From assembly GCA_038209155.1 (NCBI GenBank), contig JBBQYA010000006.1:1-52080 (forward strand): 52,080 nucleotides of DNA, given 5' to 3'. The notes below the pieces were generated by a model that had not been told where the DNA came from, did no database searches, and saw only the letters and a program-made list of their open reading frames with translations. A program made the position numbers and the translations under genes. This DNA comes from JBBQYA01 sp038209155 (GTDB lineage Bacteria; Bacteroidota; Bacteroidia; Sphingobacteriales; Sphingobacteriaceae). Of the stretch, positions 8,585 through 17,428 are shown one piece after another (the stretch's first letter is position 1; each line of letters begins with the position of its first letter).

Positions 8585-10366
8585 TTAATTTTCTGTTCGT
8601 TCTACTTCTAGCATTTGTTTTTCGTAAATCTGAGCATATAATCCGTTTTGTAAAAGTAGATCTTTATGATTTCCGCGTTCTGCTATATGCCCATCTTCTA
8701 TTACAATTATTTGATCTGCATTCCGAAGTGAGGAAACCCTATGACTAATAATTACAGTTGTTTTTCCGTCAATTTCAGAAGATAATGATCTAAATATTCG
8801 TTCCTCTGTTTGAGTATCTACAGCCGAAAGACAATCGTCTAAACATAAAATCACAGGATTTTTTATTAAAGCTCTTGCAATGGAAACTCGCTGTTTCTGA
8901 CCCCCTGACAAGGTTATTCCTCTTTCTCCTACTTCTGTTTCGTAAGCCATTGGAAAAGAAATAATAGATTCGTGAATATCTGCAATCATTGCCGCCCGCT
9001 CTATTTCATGTGCAGAGGCACCAGGCAAACCAAATGCAATATTATTTGCAACTGTATCAGAAAAAAGAAAAGTTTCTTGAGGCACATATCCGCTTACTTT
9101 TCTAAATTCGTTCAAATCATATTCAGATAAAATAACACCGTCAATTAAAATTTTTCCTTCCGTAGGATCATATAATCTATTTAATAATGCACCAATTGTA
9201 GATTTTCCAGATCCGGTTTTTCCTAAAATTCCTAAAGTTTCTCCAGCCTTTATAGAAAAAGAAAGATTGTTCAACGCCTTGTAGCTTGCATCTGGATACT
9301 GAAATGAAACATTTTTAAATTCTACATTTCCTTTCAAATCAACTACTTTGGTATTTCCAGATATCATTTCAGGTTTTGTAGCCAAAAATTCATTAATTCT
9401 TTTTTGAGAAGCTGCTGCTCGTTGTACCAAAGAAGTCACCCAACCTAAAGCTGTAACTGGCCAAGTAAGTAGAGTAACATAAACGATAAACTCTCCAATA
9501 TTCCCTGAAGTGATAGTTCCATTTATTACTTCCATTCCCCCAATTAATACCGTCAATAAAGTACTTAAACCAATTAATAATAGCATAACTGGAAAAAACA
9601 TAGATTGTACTTTTACCAAAGCCATAGATTGGGTTCTATAATTTGTGCTAGCTTCCGAAAAATATATTTTTCTGTCATTTTCTCTTACAAAAGCTTTCAG
9701 AATTCTGATTCCAGAAAAGGTTTCCTGTACAAAAGTGGATAATTTTGATAATTGCTCTTGAATTTCCTCACTTCTTTTATTGATAGTTTCATTTACTAAA
9801 TAAATTGCTACTGCTAAAAATGGGAGAGGCAATAGCGCATAAATAGATAATTTAACATTTATACTAAACATAGTGGCAATCACTAAAATAAAAAGAACAA
9901 CCATATTAATAGCATACATTACTGCGGGACCAAAATACATTCTTACTCTTCCTACATCTTCTGTTACTCTATTCATTAAATCTCCCGTATTATTTTTCTT
10001 GTAAAAGGATTGAGATAATGATTGATAATGTGAATAAAGCTCATTTTTTAAATCATATTCTATATGTCTTGAAACGACTATAATGGTTTGTCTCATGAAA
10101 AACATAAAAATTCCTTTGATTAAAGCCAATACTAATAATAAACCACCAAATAATAATGCAATACTTTTGTAATCAGTAGTTTGCATTTCAAAATCTTTGG
10201 ATAATCGATAAAGTAGTAAGTTCTCTTTGATAAGATCTATGGAAATACGAATAATTTGTGCGGGATAAATACTTAATAAATTGGAAGCGGCTACAAAAAA
10301 AACTCCAGCAAGAAGCCTGTATCGATACTTTTTAAAATACTTATTTAGGTAAGCTAATTCTTTCAT
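8585..10366 (-). CDS. MsbA-like ABC exporter (fused permease and ATPase)
   Basis: Half-transporter of 593 residues that should work as a homodimer. Residues about 1-320 hold six membrane helices of the type I exporter domain (MNRVTEDVGRVR marks its intracellular loop). Residues about 340-580 form the ATPase with Walker A GKTGSGKST, Q-loop YVPQETFLFSDT, signature LSGGQKQRVSIARAL, Walker B LCLDDCLSAVD and the switch ISHR. Walker B is followed by Asp (LDD) where Glu is usual; that Asp sits at the catalytic-glutamate position, as in some heterodimeric exporters. Substrate is unknown; lipid or drug export is plausible. Confidence 0.88.
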   Translation of the reverse strand: MKELAYLNKYFKKYRYRLLAGVFFVAASNLLSIYPAQIIRISIDLIKENLLLYRLSKDFEMQTTDYKSIALLFGGLLLVLALIKGIFMFFMRQTIIVVSRHIEYDLKNELYSHYQSLSQSFYKKNNTGDLMNRVTEDVGRVRMYFGPAVMYAINMVVLFILVIATMFSINVKLSIYALLPLPFLAVAIYLVNETINKRSEEIQEQLSKLSTFVQETFSGIRILKAFVRENDRKIYFSEASTNYRTQSMALVKVQSMFFPVMLLLIGLSTLLTVLIGGMEVINGTITSGNIGEFIVYVTLLTWPVTALGWVTSLVQRAAASQKRINEFLATKPEMISGNTKVVDLKGNVEFKNVSFQYPDASYKALNNLSFSIKAGETLGILGKTGSGKSTIGALLNRLYDPTEGKILIDGVILSEYDLNEFRKVSGYVPQETFLFSDTVANNIAFGLPGASAHEIERAAMIADIHESIISFPMAYETEVGERGITLSGGQKQRVSIARALIKNPVILCLDDCLSAVDTQTEERIFRSLSSEIDGKTTVIISHRVSSLRNADQIIVIEDGHIAERGNHKDLLLQNGLYAQIYEKQMLEVERTEN

Positions 10367-10449
10367 TATTTAAAAAGCTAAAATTAAGAAAGATTAACAC
10401 GGTAAAAAATGGTAAGACAAATTAAATAATTAGCAGAGTTTTTTAAATG

Positions 10450-10480
10450 TTGGTGCAATTAGAAAATAAATATACTTTTG
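10450..10480 (+). promoter_or_regulatory. Candidate Bacteroidota promoter for leucine dehydrogenase
   Basis: A TTG at 10450-10452 (context TGTTGG, against -33 TTTG) lies 20 bases ahead of TACTTTTG at 10473-10480, which matches -7 TAnnTTTG exactly. The expected transcript start near 10487 leaves a leader of about 80 bases to the ATG at 10568 or about 36 to the GTG at 10523. Confidence 0.5.
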
Positions 10481-10567
10481 TTCGATGGTAAAAATCTATC
10501 CTAATGATCAATTTACCATATTGTGAAAGCAATAACCAATAATTCTACACCTAATAACATTCTGGGA

Positions 10568-11665
10568 ATGCAGGAAAATAATCAAAATAAAAATTTTAAA
10601 GATTCTATTTTTTCAAAAATGGCAGAATACGGCCATCAAAAAATTGTATTTTGTAATGATGAAGCTACTGGTTTGAAAGCAATCATTGCTATTCACGATA
10701 CTACCTTAGGTCCCGCTTTAGGTGGAACTAGAATGTGGCAATATAAATCTGAGATTGAAGCATTAAACGATGTTTTACGTCTTTCAAGAGGAATGACCTA
10801 TAAAGCTGCAATTACTGGACTGAATCTAGGAGGGGGTAAAGCGGTAATTATTGGTGATTCTTCCAAGGACAAGTCGGAAGGAATGATGCGTCGATATGGT
10901 AAATTTATTCAAAATCTTAATGGAGAATATATTACCGCAGAGGATGTTGGCACAAATCCGAAAGATATGGAATACGTGAGAATGGAAACCAAACACGTGA
11001 CCGGTGTGCCAGAATCTATGGGCGGAAGTGGAGATCCTTCGCCAGTAACAGCTTATGGAGTTTACATGGGAATGAAAGCATCTGCAAAAGAATTATGGGG
11101 GAACGATAATTTAGAAGGTAAGAAAATACTCGTTCAAGGTGTTGGTCATGTTGGCGAAAATTTAGTTAAATATCTTAGAGATGAGAATGCAACAGTTTAT
11201 ATTTCGGACATAAATGAAGATCGTTTGAAAATGGTTTCAGACAAATATGATTGTAAAGTAATCTCGAATAATAGTATTTATGATTTAGATATTGATATTT
11301 ATTCTCCATGTGCATTAGGTGCAACGATAAATTCCGAAACACTTTCTAGATTGAAATGTGCAATCATTGCAGGAGCTGCTAATAATCAATTGGAAGACGA
11401 AAATATACATGGTCAAATGTGTATTGATAAAGGAATATTATATGCTCCAGATTTTTTAATAAACGCAGGAGGTTTGATAAATGTATATTCAGAATTGCAC
11501 GGTTTTAATAAAAAAAGAGCCATGACACAAACACAGCACATCTATGATGTGACGAGAGAAATTTTGCGAAAATCTAAATTAGAAAATGTTCCTACTCATG
11601 TGGCAGCCAATAGATTAGCAGAGAAAAGAATTAACGATATAAAAGGCATAAAGTCTTCATTTTAA
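10568..11665 (+). CDS. Leucine dehydrogenase (Glu/Leu/Phe/Val dehydrogenase family)
   Basis: NAD-dependent oxidative deamination of branched-chain amino acids to 2-oxo acids. Substrate-domain motifs are GPALGGTRMW, MTYKAA and GGGKAV, the two Lys being the family's substrate-binding and catalytic lysines. The NAD-binding fold follows with GVGHVGENL. Homology to characterised leucine dehydrogenases starts at DSIFSKMAEYGHQ. The ATG at 10568 lies just ahead of that; an in-frame GTG at 10523 would add 15 residues and cannot be excluded. A good promoter lies upstream. The gene ends 43 bases before nusB. Confidence 0.9.
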   Translation: MQENNQNKNFKDSIFSKMAEYGHQKIVFCNDEATGLKAIIAIHDTTLGPALGGTRMWQYKSEIEALNDVLRLSRGMTYKAAITGLNLGGGKAVIIGDSSKDKSEGMMRRYGKFIQNLNGEYITAEDVGTNPKDMEYVRMETKHVTGVPESMGGSGDPSPVTAYGVYMGMKASAKELWGNDNLEGKKILVQGVGHVGENLVKYLRDENATVYISDINEDRLKMVSDKYDCKVISNNSIYDLDIDIYSPCALGATINSETLSRLKCAIIAGAANNQLEDENIHGQMCIDKGILYAPDFLINAGGLINVYSELHGFNKKRAMTQTQHIYDVTREILRKSKLENVPTHVAANRLAEKRINDIKGIKSSF

Positions 11666-11708
11666 ATTGACTAGGGTTGCAAAATTATTGTTTGTACAAA
11701 AATAAAAC

Positions 11709-12656
11709 ATGTTAAACAGAAGGCATTTAAGAGTAAAAGTATTGCAAGTTTTGTATTCTTACGCACAGTCTGAAAACAAAGATAAAATTGTTTTTGAAAG
11801 GATCTTATTTCAACACATAGATAAAGTAAGAGAAATGTATTTATATATGCTTCAGCTATTAGTTGAAATAGCAGCTTATGTAGAAACGGATGCACTGGAA
11901 ACGGCTGAAAAATATGTTCCTTCGGAAAAAGATTTGAATCCGAGTAAAAAGCTAGTAGAAAATAAAATTATTAAGTTGCTACTCGAAAATACTGAATTTA
12001 TCAGCAGATTAAAATCAGAAAAAGTAAATTGGCAAAAAGACCACGATATTATCCGAAGTTTATTTAAAATTCTTAAAAATAAAACAGAATATACTGCTTA
12101 TGGTGAAAATCAAGAAAACAGTTTTAAAGAAGACAAAGATTTTTTACTTTTTATTTTTAAGAAGTTAATTGCAAAATCGGTTATCGTAAAACAATGGTTT
12201 GAAGAACACGATATTAATTGGGGATCTAATGAAGCGGTAGTGAATAGCATGGTAATTAAAACCATAAAATCTTTTGAAGAGAATAGTGCAATTGACCACG
12301 CATTAGCCTCTGTATCTTCCAATTGGGAGGATGATAAAGAATTTATCACAAATCTATTTCGCAAAACTTTGGAACATGACGAGCGATTTGATAAAATAAT
12401 TGGTACGAAAACAGAAAATTGGGATATAGAAAGAATCGCTATGTTGGACGTTATTTTAATGAAAATGGCCTTGACAGAATTTTTATATTTTAACGGAATT
12501 CCATTGAAAGTAAGTATGAATGAATACATTGACATTAGTAAAGAATATAGTACTCCCAAAAGCAACACCTTTATTAATGGTATATTAGATAAAATACTTT
12601 TTGATTTTAATGAAAATAAAGAAATAAGAAAAACAGGAAGAGGATTGATTAGTTAA
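11709..12656 (+). CDS. nusB: Transcription antitermination protein NusB, long Bacteroidota form
   Basis: NusB binds boxA RNA with NusE/S10 in ribosomal RNA antitermination. The N-terminus MLNRRHLRVKVLQVLYSYAQ is the typical first helix with its Arg cluster. The C-terminal half has RIAMLDVILMKMALTEFLYF and the family motif VSMNEYIDISKEYSTPKSNTFING. At 315 residues it is about twice the proteobacterial length: about 130 extra helical residues lie between these regions, a form I recognise from this phylum. It begins a run of closely spaced genes through coaE that is conserved in the group. Confidence 0.93.
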   Translation: MLNRRHLRVKVLQVLYSYAQSENKDKIVFERILFQHIDKVREMYLYMLQLLVEIAAYVETDALETAEKYVPSEKDLNPSKKLVENKIIKLLLENTEFISRLKSEKVNWQKDHDIIRSLFKILKNKTEYTAYGENQENSFKEDKDFLLFIFKKLIAKSVIVKQWFEEHDINWGSNEAVVNSMVIKTIKSFEENSAIDHALASVSSNWEDDKEFITNLFRKTLEHDERFDKIIGTKTENWDIERIAMLDVILMKMALTEFLYFNGIPLKVSMNEYIDISKEYSTPKSNTFINGILDKILFDFNENKEIRKTGRGLIS

Positions 12657-12668
12657 TAATTAACAAAT

Positions 12669-13121
12669 ATGATGAATAGAATAATAATTATTTTTTTTGC
12701 AGCAGTTATATTAATAAGTTGTAATAAAAAGTCAGAAAAAAAGGAATTGGAAACCGAATCTATCTCCAATCCGTTAACTGCTGATGGTGAGGTAGATACA
12801 ACTCAAATGCCTAAAATGATATTTGAGAAAGATGTATATGATTTTGGTAAAATAAAGCAAGGAGAGAAAGTATCTTATTCCTATAAATTTAAGAATACTG
12901 GAAAAAGTCCACTAATTATAAGCAATGCAACTGCTACATGTGGGTGCACCATTCCGAAATATTCTCAAGAGCCATTAAATCCTGGTGAAGAAGGAGTAAT
13001 AGAAGTGATTTTTGATAGCAAAAATAAAACTGGATTGCAAAATAAAACCATTACTGTAATTTCTAATACCATACCTAATACCAAAGTATTGTACCTACGA
13101 GGTGATGTAACAATAGATTAA
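12669..13121 (+). CDS. DUF1573 lipoprotein
   Basis: A 150-residue exported protein with a hydrophobic N-terminus and lipobox LISC, the Cys being about residue 18, followed by a Lys-rich linker. Residues about 50-148 form the DUF1573 immunoglobulin-like domain with the characteristic DFGKIKQGEKV, FKNTGKSPLII and CGCT motifs. Its role is unknown. It sits 12 bases after nusB and 13 before yajC. Two ATGs in tandem start the gene; either could be used. Confidence 0.88.
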   Translation: MMNRIIIIFFAAVILISCNKKSEKKELETESISNPLTADGEVDTTQMPKMIFEKDVYDFGKIKQGEKVSYSYKFKNTGKSPLIISNATATCGCTIPKYSQEPLNPGEEGVIEVIFDSKNKTGLQNKTITVISNTIPNTKVLYLRGDVTID

Positions 13122-13134
13122 ATTAAATAAAAAT

Positions 13135-13464
13135 ATGATAACAAATATAGTATTGATGGCTTCAGCGGCAGGGTCTACGAGCAATCCAATTATGAGTTTT
13201 TTGCCAATAGTTTTGATTGGTGTAGTGTTTTACTTTTTCATGATTCGACCTCAAACTCAAAGAGCTAAAGAGCAAAAGTTATTTATAGAAGGAATTAAAA
13301 AAGGAGATAAAATAGTAACAAATAGCGGAATACATGGAAAGATAGTAGAAGTTGCTTCGGACTATTTTGTTGTAGAAGTAGATAGCAATGTTCGAATTAA
13401 ATTTGACCGTGCTGCCTTGTCGCCCGAGGCTACCAAAGCTGCAAACAAGGCAGTTGTAGCATAA
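13135..13464 (+). CDS. yajC: Preprotein translocase accessory subunit YajC
   Basis: Small single-span inner-membrane protein that associates with SecDF. One transmembrane helix (residues about 20-38, FLPIVLIGVVFYFFMI) is followed by the family hallmark RPQTQRAKEQ and the cytosolic domain with GDKIVTNSGIHGKIVEV. The 109-residue length is normal. SecDF itself is encoded at 29635-32652, about 16 kb away. Confidence 0.93.
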   Translation: MITNIVLMASAAGSTSNPIMSFLPIVLIGVVFYFFMIRPQTQRAKEQKLFIEGIKKGDKIVTNSGIHGKIVEVASDYFVVEVDSNVRIKFDRAALSPEATKAANKAVVA

Positions 13465-13522
13465 ATTAAATTTCTTTTTTACGTTTTAGCAATTCATTAT
13501 TTTAGTTTTTTAATTCAGAAAC

Positions 13523-14482
13523 ATGAATCAAACAGATGATTTTTCAGGTAAAATCTCTGAAAAGCGGTCTAAACGTAAGCTTTCATTATTTGGTTTTTGT
13601 TTATTTTTTGCTATCTGTGCTTGGTTTTTTACTTCGTTTTCTAAAAAGTATACTTATGAAGTATTCTCAAACTTGGCTTTTATAAACGCACCAGCTGGTA
13701 GTAAAATTTCTGAAAAAAATACAATTTCTGTTCGCTATGAAGTGGAAAGCACAGGTTGGCAATTATTTTTTTTAAAGATTAAAAAATTTCCAGATTCTTT
13801 GGCAATAGATATCGGCAGATATAAAAATCAAAATAGAATTCTATTGAGCAATTTTATACCAGTGTTGAATGACAAACTAGGTGCAAAATTTTCAATTAAA
13901 AGGATTTTTCCAGATACTTTACAGATTGGTCAGATTAATTCTGTGAAACGTAAAGTACCGGTTAAGTTAAATTTGGTAACAGATTTTGCAAAGCAATACT
14001 ATTTTTCTGGAAAAATTACGTGTGTGCCTGATAGTGTGGAACTTACTGGAAGCGAGAATATGGTAAATAAAATTCTTTTTTGGCCTGCAGAAAAAGTTAT
14101 TTTATCAAAAATAAATCAAAGTCAAAATTTAGATATTAATTTAGAAAAGATTAATCTTAATGTTCAAGTTGAACCTAAAACAGTTAAAGTAAACCTACCA
14201 GTAGAAGAATTCACAGAAAATAAAATTCAGATTCCTATAAAAATTATAAATGCACCCGAAAATTTTTCAATCACAATTTATCCAGCGATTGTAAATCTTA
14301 CTTACTTAGTTTCTTTGAGTAATTTTAAAAATATTAATACAAAAGATTTTGAGGCTATTGTTGATTATTCAATGAAAAACGATAATGCAGACTATCTAAA
14401 TGCCGTGTTGGTAAAATTTCCAGAAATGACAAGAAATCAAAGCATCTACCCCAAGCATATTAATTACTTATTGAAACCATAA
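13523..14482 (+). CDS. YbbR-like domain protein
   Basis: A 319-residue membrane-anchored protein with one N-terminal transmembrane helix (about 24-43, LFGFCLFFAICAWFFTSF) and an extracytoplasmic part made of beta-rich YbbR-like repeats (for example VPVKLNLVT...TCVPDSVELTGSENMV). In Firmicutes the YbbR protein CdaR regulates the diadenylate cyclase; no such cyclase gene is in view, so that link is not shown here. Its stop overlaps the coaE start by one base (TAATG), suggesting coupled translation. Confidence 0.82.
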   Translation: MNQTDDFSGKISEKRSKRKLSLFGFCLFFAICAWFFTSFSKKYTYEVFSNLAFINAPAGSKISEKNTISVRYEVESTGWQLFFLKIKKFPDSLAIDIGRYKNQNRILLSNFIPVLNDKLGAKFSIKRIFPDTLQIGQINSVKRKVPVKLNLVTDFAKQYYFSGKITCVPDSVELTGSENMVNKILFWPAEKVILSKINQSQNLDINLEKINLNVQVEPKTVKVNLPVEEFTENKIQIPIKIINAPENFSITIYPAIVNLTYLVSLSNFKNINTKDFEAIVDYSMKNDNADYLNAVLVKFPEMTRNQSIYPKHINYLLKP

Positions 14483-15075
14483 TGTTAACTATTGGAATTA
14501 CTGGCGGAATGGGAAGTGGAAAAAGTACCGTGTGCAGTATTTTTAAAATTTTAGGTGTTCCTGTTTTCAATGCAGATGTAGAATCTAAAAATATTTTAGC
14601 AAGTTGTGTAGAAGTAAGAATAGCGGTTAAAAATTTATTGGGAGAAGAGAGCTATAGCTTTGATAATGTTCCAGATAGAACATTTATAGCAAATAAAGTT
14701 TTTTCAAATGCGGAACTGTTGAAAGCGTTGAATGAAATTTTGCATCCTGCAGTTTTTAGTTCTTTTGATAGTTGGAGAGAAAAGTTAAAAAATCATTTTT
14801 ATGTGATAAAAGAGGCTGCAATATTATTTGAGAGTGGGAGTAATGCAAAAACAGATTTTGTAATTGTAGTAACAGCACCAAAAGAAATAAGAATAAGAAG
14901 GATAAAAAATCGAGATCATATTGCTGAAGAAAATATTCTGGAACGAATGTCGCAGCAATTTGACGAAGGAAAACTAATAAAATTAAGTGACTGGGAAATA
15001 AAAAATGATGACCATCATTTAATTATCCCTCAAATTTTAGATTTGCATCATTTAATTTTGGACAAAAAATCTTGA
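14482..15075 (+). CDS. coaE: Dephospho-CoA kinase
   Basis: Phosphorylates dephospho-CoA at the ribose 3'-hydroxyl, the last step of coenzyme A synthesis. The P-loop GGMGSGKST lies at residues 8-16, followed by FNADVESK, the ILHPAVF segment of the CoA domain, LFESG and the Arg-rich lid RIRRIKNRD. The 197-residue length is typical. It overlaps the YbbR gene by one base and ends 7 bases before the MBL-fold gene. Confidence 0.93.
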   Translation: MLTIGITGGMGSGKSTVCSIFKILGVPVFNADVESKNILASCVEVRIAVKNLLGEESYSFDNVPDRTFIANKVFSNAELLKALNEILHPAVFSSFDSWREKLKNHFYVIKEAAILFESGSNAKTDFVIVVTAPKEIRIRRIKNRDHIAEENILERMSQQFDEGKLIKLSDWEIKNDDHHLIIPQILDLHHLILDKKS

Positions 15076-15082
15076 ACCTAAT

Positions 15083-16039
15083 TTGAAACAAGTAGATCAA
15101 AATTTTTTGAGCGTAAATGAAAATGGAATTTACTGTAAGGTTGGAGATTTTTATCTAGATCCTCGTAAACCTGTTCATAAAGCAATAATTTCTCATGCTC
15201 ATGGCGATCATGCAATAGCCGGAAATTCATTTATCTATGCGACCGCCCAAACTATTGAATTTATGAAGTATAGACATTCTGTTAAACATAAAACAGAATA
15301 TAGACCGATTACAATTCATGATAGTTTTAAATTAGGAGAGGTATTAATTCAATTTTATGAAGCAAATCATATTCCAGGTAGTGTTCAAATTTTAATGGAA
15401 TATGATGGGGTAAAATATTTATATACAGGAGATTTTAAACTGCAAAACGATGCAACCTGCATTCCATTTGAAGTGGTTATTTGCGATGTATTAATTACAG
15501 AAACGACTTTTGCAAATCCTGAAGTTTCACATCCCGATCCCGTGGAAAGTATCAAACAATTAACTACTATTACGCATAATATATTATTAGGAGCTTATGC
15601 TTTAGGAAAGGCTCAGCGATTAACAAAATTATTAAATGATCATTGTCCAGAAAAAAATATTTTAATTCATCATTCTATTTCTCCTTTACATAAAATATAT
15701 GAAAAACAAGGAATTGACTTGGGTAAATGGCAGTTTTACGATCGAAAATTAATGAAAAATCCTGTTGGTAATTATATTTATATTGTTCCACCACTGACGT
15801 TTAATTCTTATGCTTACATTAGAAATGCGGTTAGGATTTTCGCTTCTGGATGGGAGAATTTGCAAAAAAATAATGATGCTAAACTTTTTATAAGTGATCA
15901 TGCAGATTGGAATGATTTATTGTTTTTAATTGAAAAATCTAGGGCTAAAGAAGTTTGGACAATTCATGGAAATGGAAACTATTTAAAAAAGTATTTTCAA
16001 AACAAAGACCCTAAGGTTAGGTTATTCATTTCATCATGA
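15083..16039 (+). CDS. MBL-fold nuclease-like protein (ligase-associated exonuclease type)
   Basis: A metallo-beta-lactamase/beta-CASP-like protein of 318 residues resembling the exonuclease found beside ATP-dependent DNA ligases in bacterial DNA-repair clusters. It has ISHAHGDHA (HxHxDH motif, residues about 36-42), the HIPGS His, GDFKL, TFANP, GAYALGKAQR and SDHADW. No ligase or helicase gene is in view, so any repair role is inferred from the family. No in-frame ATG precedes the first motif; TTG at 15083 is the likely start. Its stop overlaps the start of the DUF5522 gene (ATGA). Confidence 0.78.
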   Translation: MKQVDQNFLSVNENGIYCKVGDFYLDPRKPVHKAIISHAHGDHAIAGNSFIYATAQTIEFMKYRHSVKHKTEYRPITIHDSFKLGEVLIQFYEANHIPGSVQILMEYDGVKYLYTGDFKLQNDATCIPFEVVICDVLITETTFANPEVSHPDPVESIKQLTTITHNILLGAYALGKAQRLTKLLNDHCPEKNILIHHSISPLHKIYEKQGIDLGKWQFYDRKLMKNPVGNYIYIVPPLTFNSYAYIRNAVRIFASGWENLQKNNDAKLFISDHADWNDLLFLIEKSRAKEVWTIHGNGNYLKKYFQNKDPKVRLFISS

Positions 16040-16206
16040 TAGAGGAGGAAGATTTTTATATAGATGAAAACGGCAATTACGTTTTTAGAGAATCTTTTCA
16101 TCTGAAAAGAGGATACTGCTGTAAAAACGGGTGCAAACATTGTCCATATAATTTTAAAAAAAAATCAATAAAAGATTCAGATCATGATATTCCTAAAACT
16201 ACATGA
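16036..16206 (+). CDS. DUF5522 family small Cys-rich protein
   Basis: A 56-residue protein that begins in the ATGA overlapping the stop of the MBL-fold gene. It starts MIEEEDFYIDENGNYVF, followed by YHL-like ESFHLKRGYCCKNGC and KHCPYNF. The four Cys in CCxxGCxxCPY look like a small metal-binding site. I recognise this as the DUF5522 pattern, a family of unknown function. The remaining C-terminal 15 residues are polar. Overlap with the nuclease-like gene implies coupled expression. Confidence 0.8.
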   Translation: MIEEEDFYIDENGNYVFRESFHLKRGYCCKNGCKHCPYNFKKKSIKDSDHDIPKTT

Positions 16207-16255
16207 TACATTTTAGGTCGATTAAAACATTTTAACCAAACTAGATTAAGATTAA

Positions 16256-16705
16256 ATGGAGTTAGAAAAAGAAATTTCTCAATCGAAATTCAAAAATGGA
16301 TATCATAAAGCTACGGTAAATATTATCTTCACTTATAATTGGTTAATTGGATTAAACAATAAAATTTTTGATAAAGAAGACATAACAATTTCACAATACA
16401 ACATTTTACGTATATTAAGAGGACAAAATGGAAAGCCAGCATCTGTAATTTTACTAAAATCGAGAATGTTGGATAAAATGTGCGATGCAAGCAGAATAGT
16501 GGAAAGACTTGTGATAAAGGAATTAGTAGAAAGAAAAATGTGTGTAAAAGATAGGAGATCGGTGGATATATTGATTACCGAAAAGGGACTAAATTTATTA
16601 GAAAGAATAGATAGAAAAGATAATACAAAAAGCTTACTATCAAAAAATTTGACGATAGAAGAAGTTACAGAACTAAATAGATTATTAGATAAAATGAGAG
16701 ATTAA
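16256..16705 (+). CDS. MarR-family transcriptional regulator
   Basis: A 149-residue winged-helix protein. ISQYNILRILRG (residues about 42-55) is the family's first DNA-binding-domain helix, SRMLDKMCDASRIVERLVIKELVERK is the recognition region and the DRRSVDILITEKG stretch is the wing. Ligand and targets are unknown. It is the last plus-strand gene before the convergent ZIP gene, only 7 bases away, with no obvious terminator between them. Confidence 0.87.
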   Translation: MELEKEISQSKFKNGYHKATVNIIFTYNWLIGLNNKIFDKEDITISQYNILRILRGQNGKPASVILLKSRMLDKMCDASRIVERLVIKELVERKMCVKDRRSVDILITEKGLNLLERIDRKDNTKSLLSKNLTIEEVTELNRLLDKMRD

Positions 16706-16712
16706 TTTTTTA

Positions 16713-17426
16713 TTAATTAAATAAGAAATTTAATAATGCAATACCGCCACCCATTAAAATTGCAATAGTTTTAAATAAGTTAAATCGGTGATCCACACTG
16801 GATTCAAATAGTATGGTGGTAGAAATGTGTAAAAACATTCCAATTACAATTCCCATTATTAAATTAAAGTATGAATCAAGATTTTCTATAATTCCATTGC
16901 TTAATGCCTTACTTGCAAACAAACCGAGAGGCGTCATAATAGCAAAAAGAAATAGTAGAAAAACAATTTTATTGATACCCAATTTATTTTGATGAAGAAT
17001 ACTTGCTAAGGCGAAAGATGCAGGAATATGATGAATAGCAATTCCGTAGACTAGGGGAGATGGATCATCCAAAGACAGAGGCATTCCCTCAAAAAAAGCA
17101 TGAATACTTAAACTCAAAATAATACCTAGGGGAAAATTATTAGTTTGGGAATGGTGGTGGTGAATATGTCCATGTTCTATACCTTGAGAAAATTGTTCTA
17201 AAATAATTTGGAAAGCAAAGCCTGCCATAATAAATAGACCAGTGTAATGATTTCCAGTTTCATAAACTTCTGGTAATAAGTGTAAAACCGTAATAGAAAA
17301 CAAGTAGGCTCCGCTAAAAGAGAGAATTAATTTTAAATTTCTTGATTGATCTTTTTTAAAGAAAAAAGTTGCTAAACCACCTACAAAAGCACAAAAAAAA
17401 AGTAGAAATAAATTATAGAAATTCAT
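16713..17426 (-). CDS. ZIP-family metal transporter
   Basis: A 237-residue inner-membrane transporter, likely for zinc or related divalent metals. It has seven to eight hydrophobic helices and a His-rich loop (HGHIHHHHSQ, residues about 88-97), followed by the metal-site helices LSIHAFFEGMPL and AIHHIPASFALA, which carry the family's paired His residues. It is the last of three tightly packed genes, beginning 2 bases after the PAP2 phosphatase stop. Confidence 0.87.
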   Translation of the reverse strand: MNFYNLFLLFFCAFVGGLATFFFKKDQSRNLKLILSFSGAYLFSITVLHLLPEVYETGNHYTGLFIMAGFAFQIILEQFSQGIEHGHIHHHHSQTNNFPLGIILSLSIHAFFEGMPLSLDDPSPLVYGIAIHHIPASFALASILHQNKLGINKIVFLLFLFAIMTPLGLFASKALSNGIIENLDSYFNLIMGIVIGMFLHISTTILFESSVDHRFNLFKTIAILMGGGIALLNFLFN

Positions 17427-17428
17427 GA

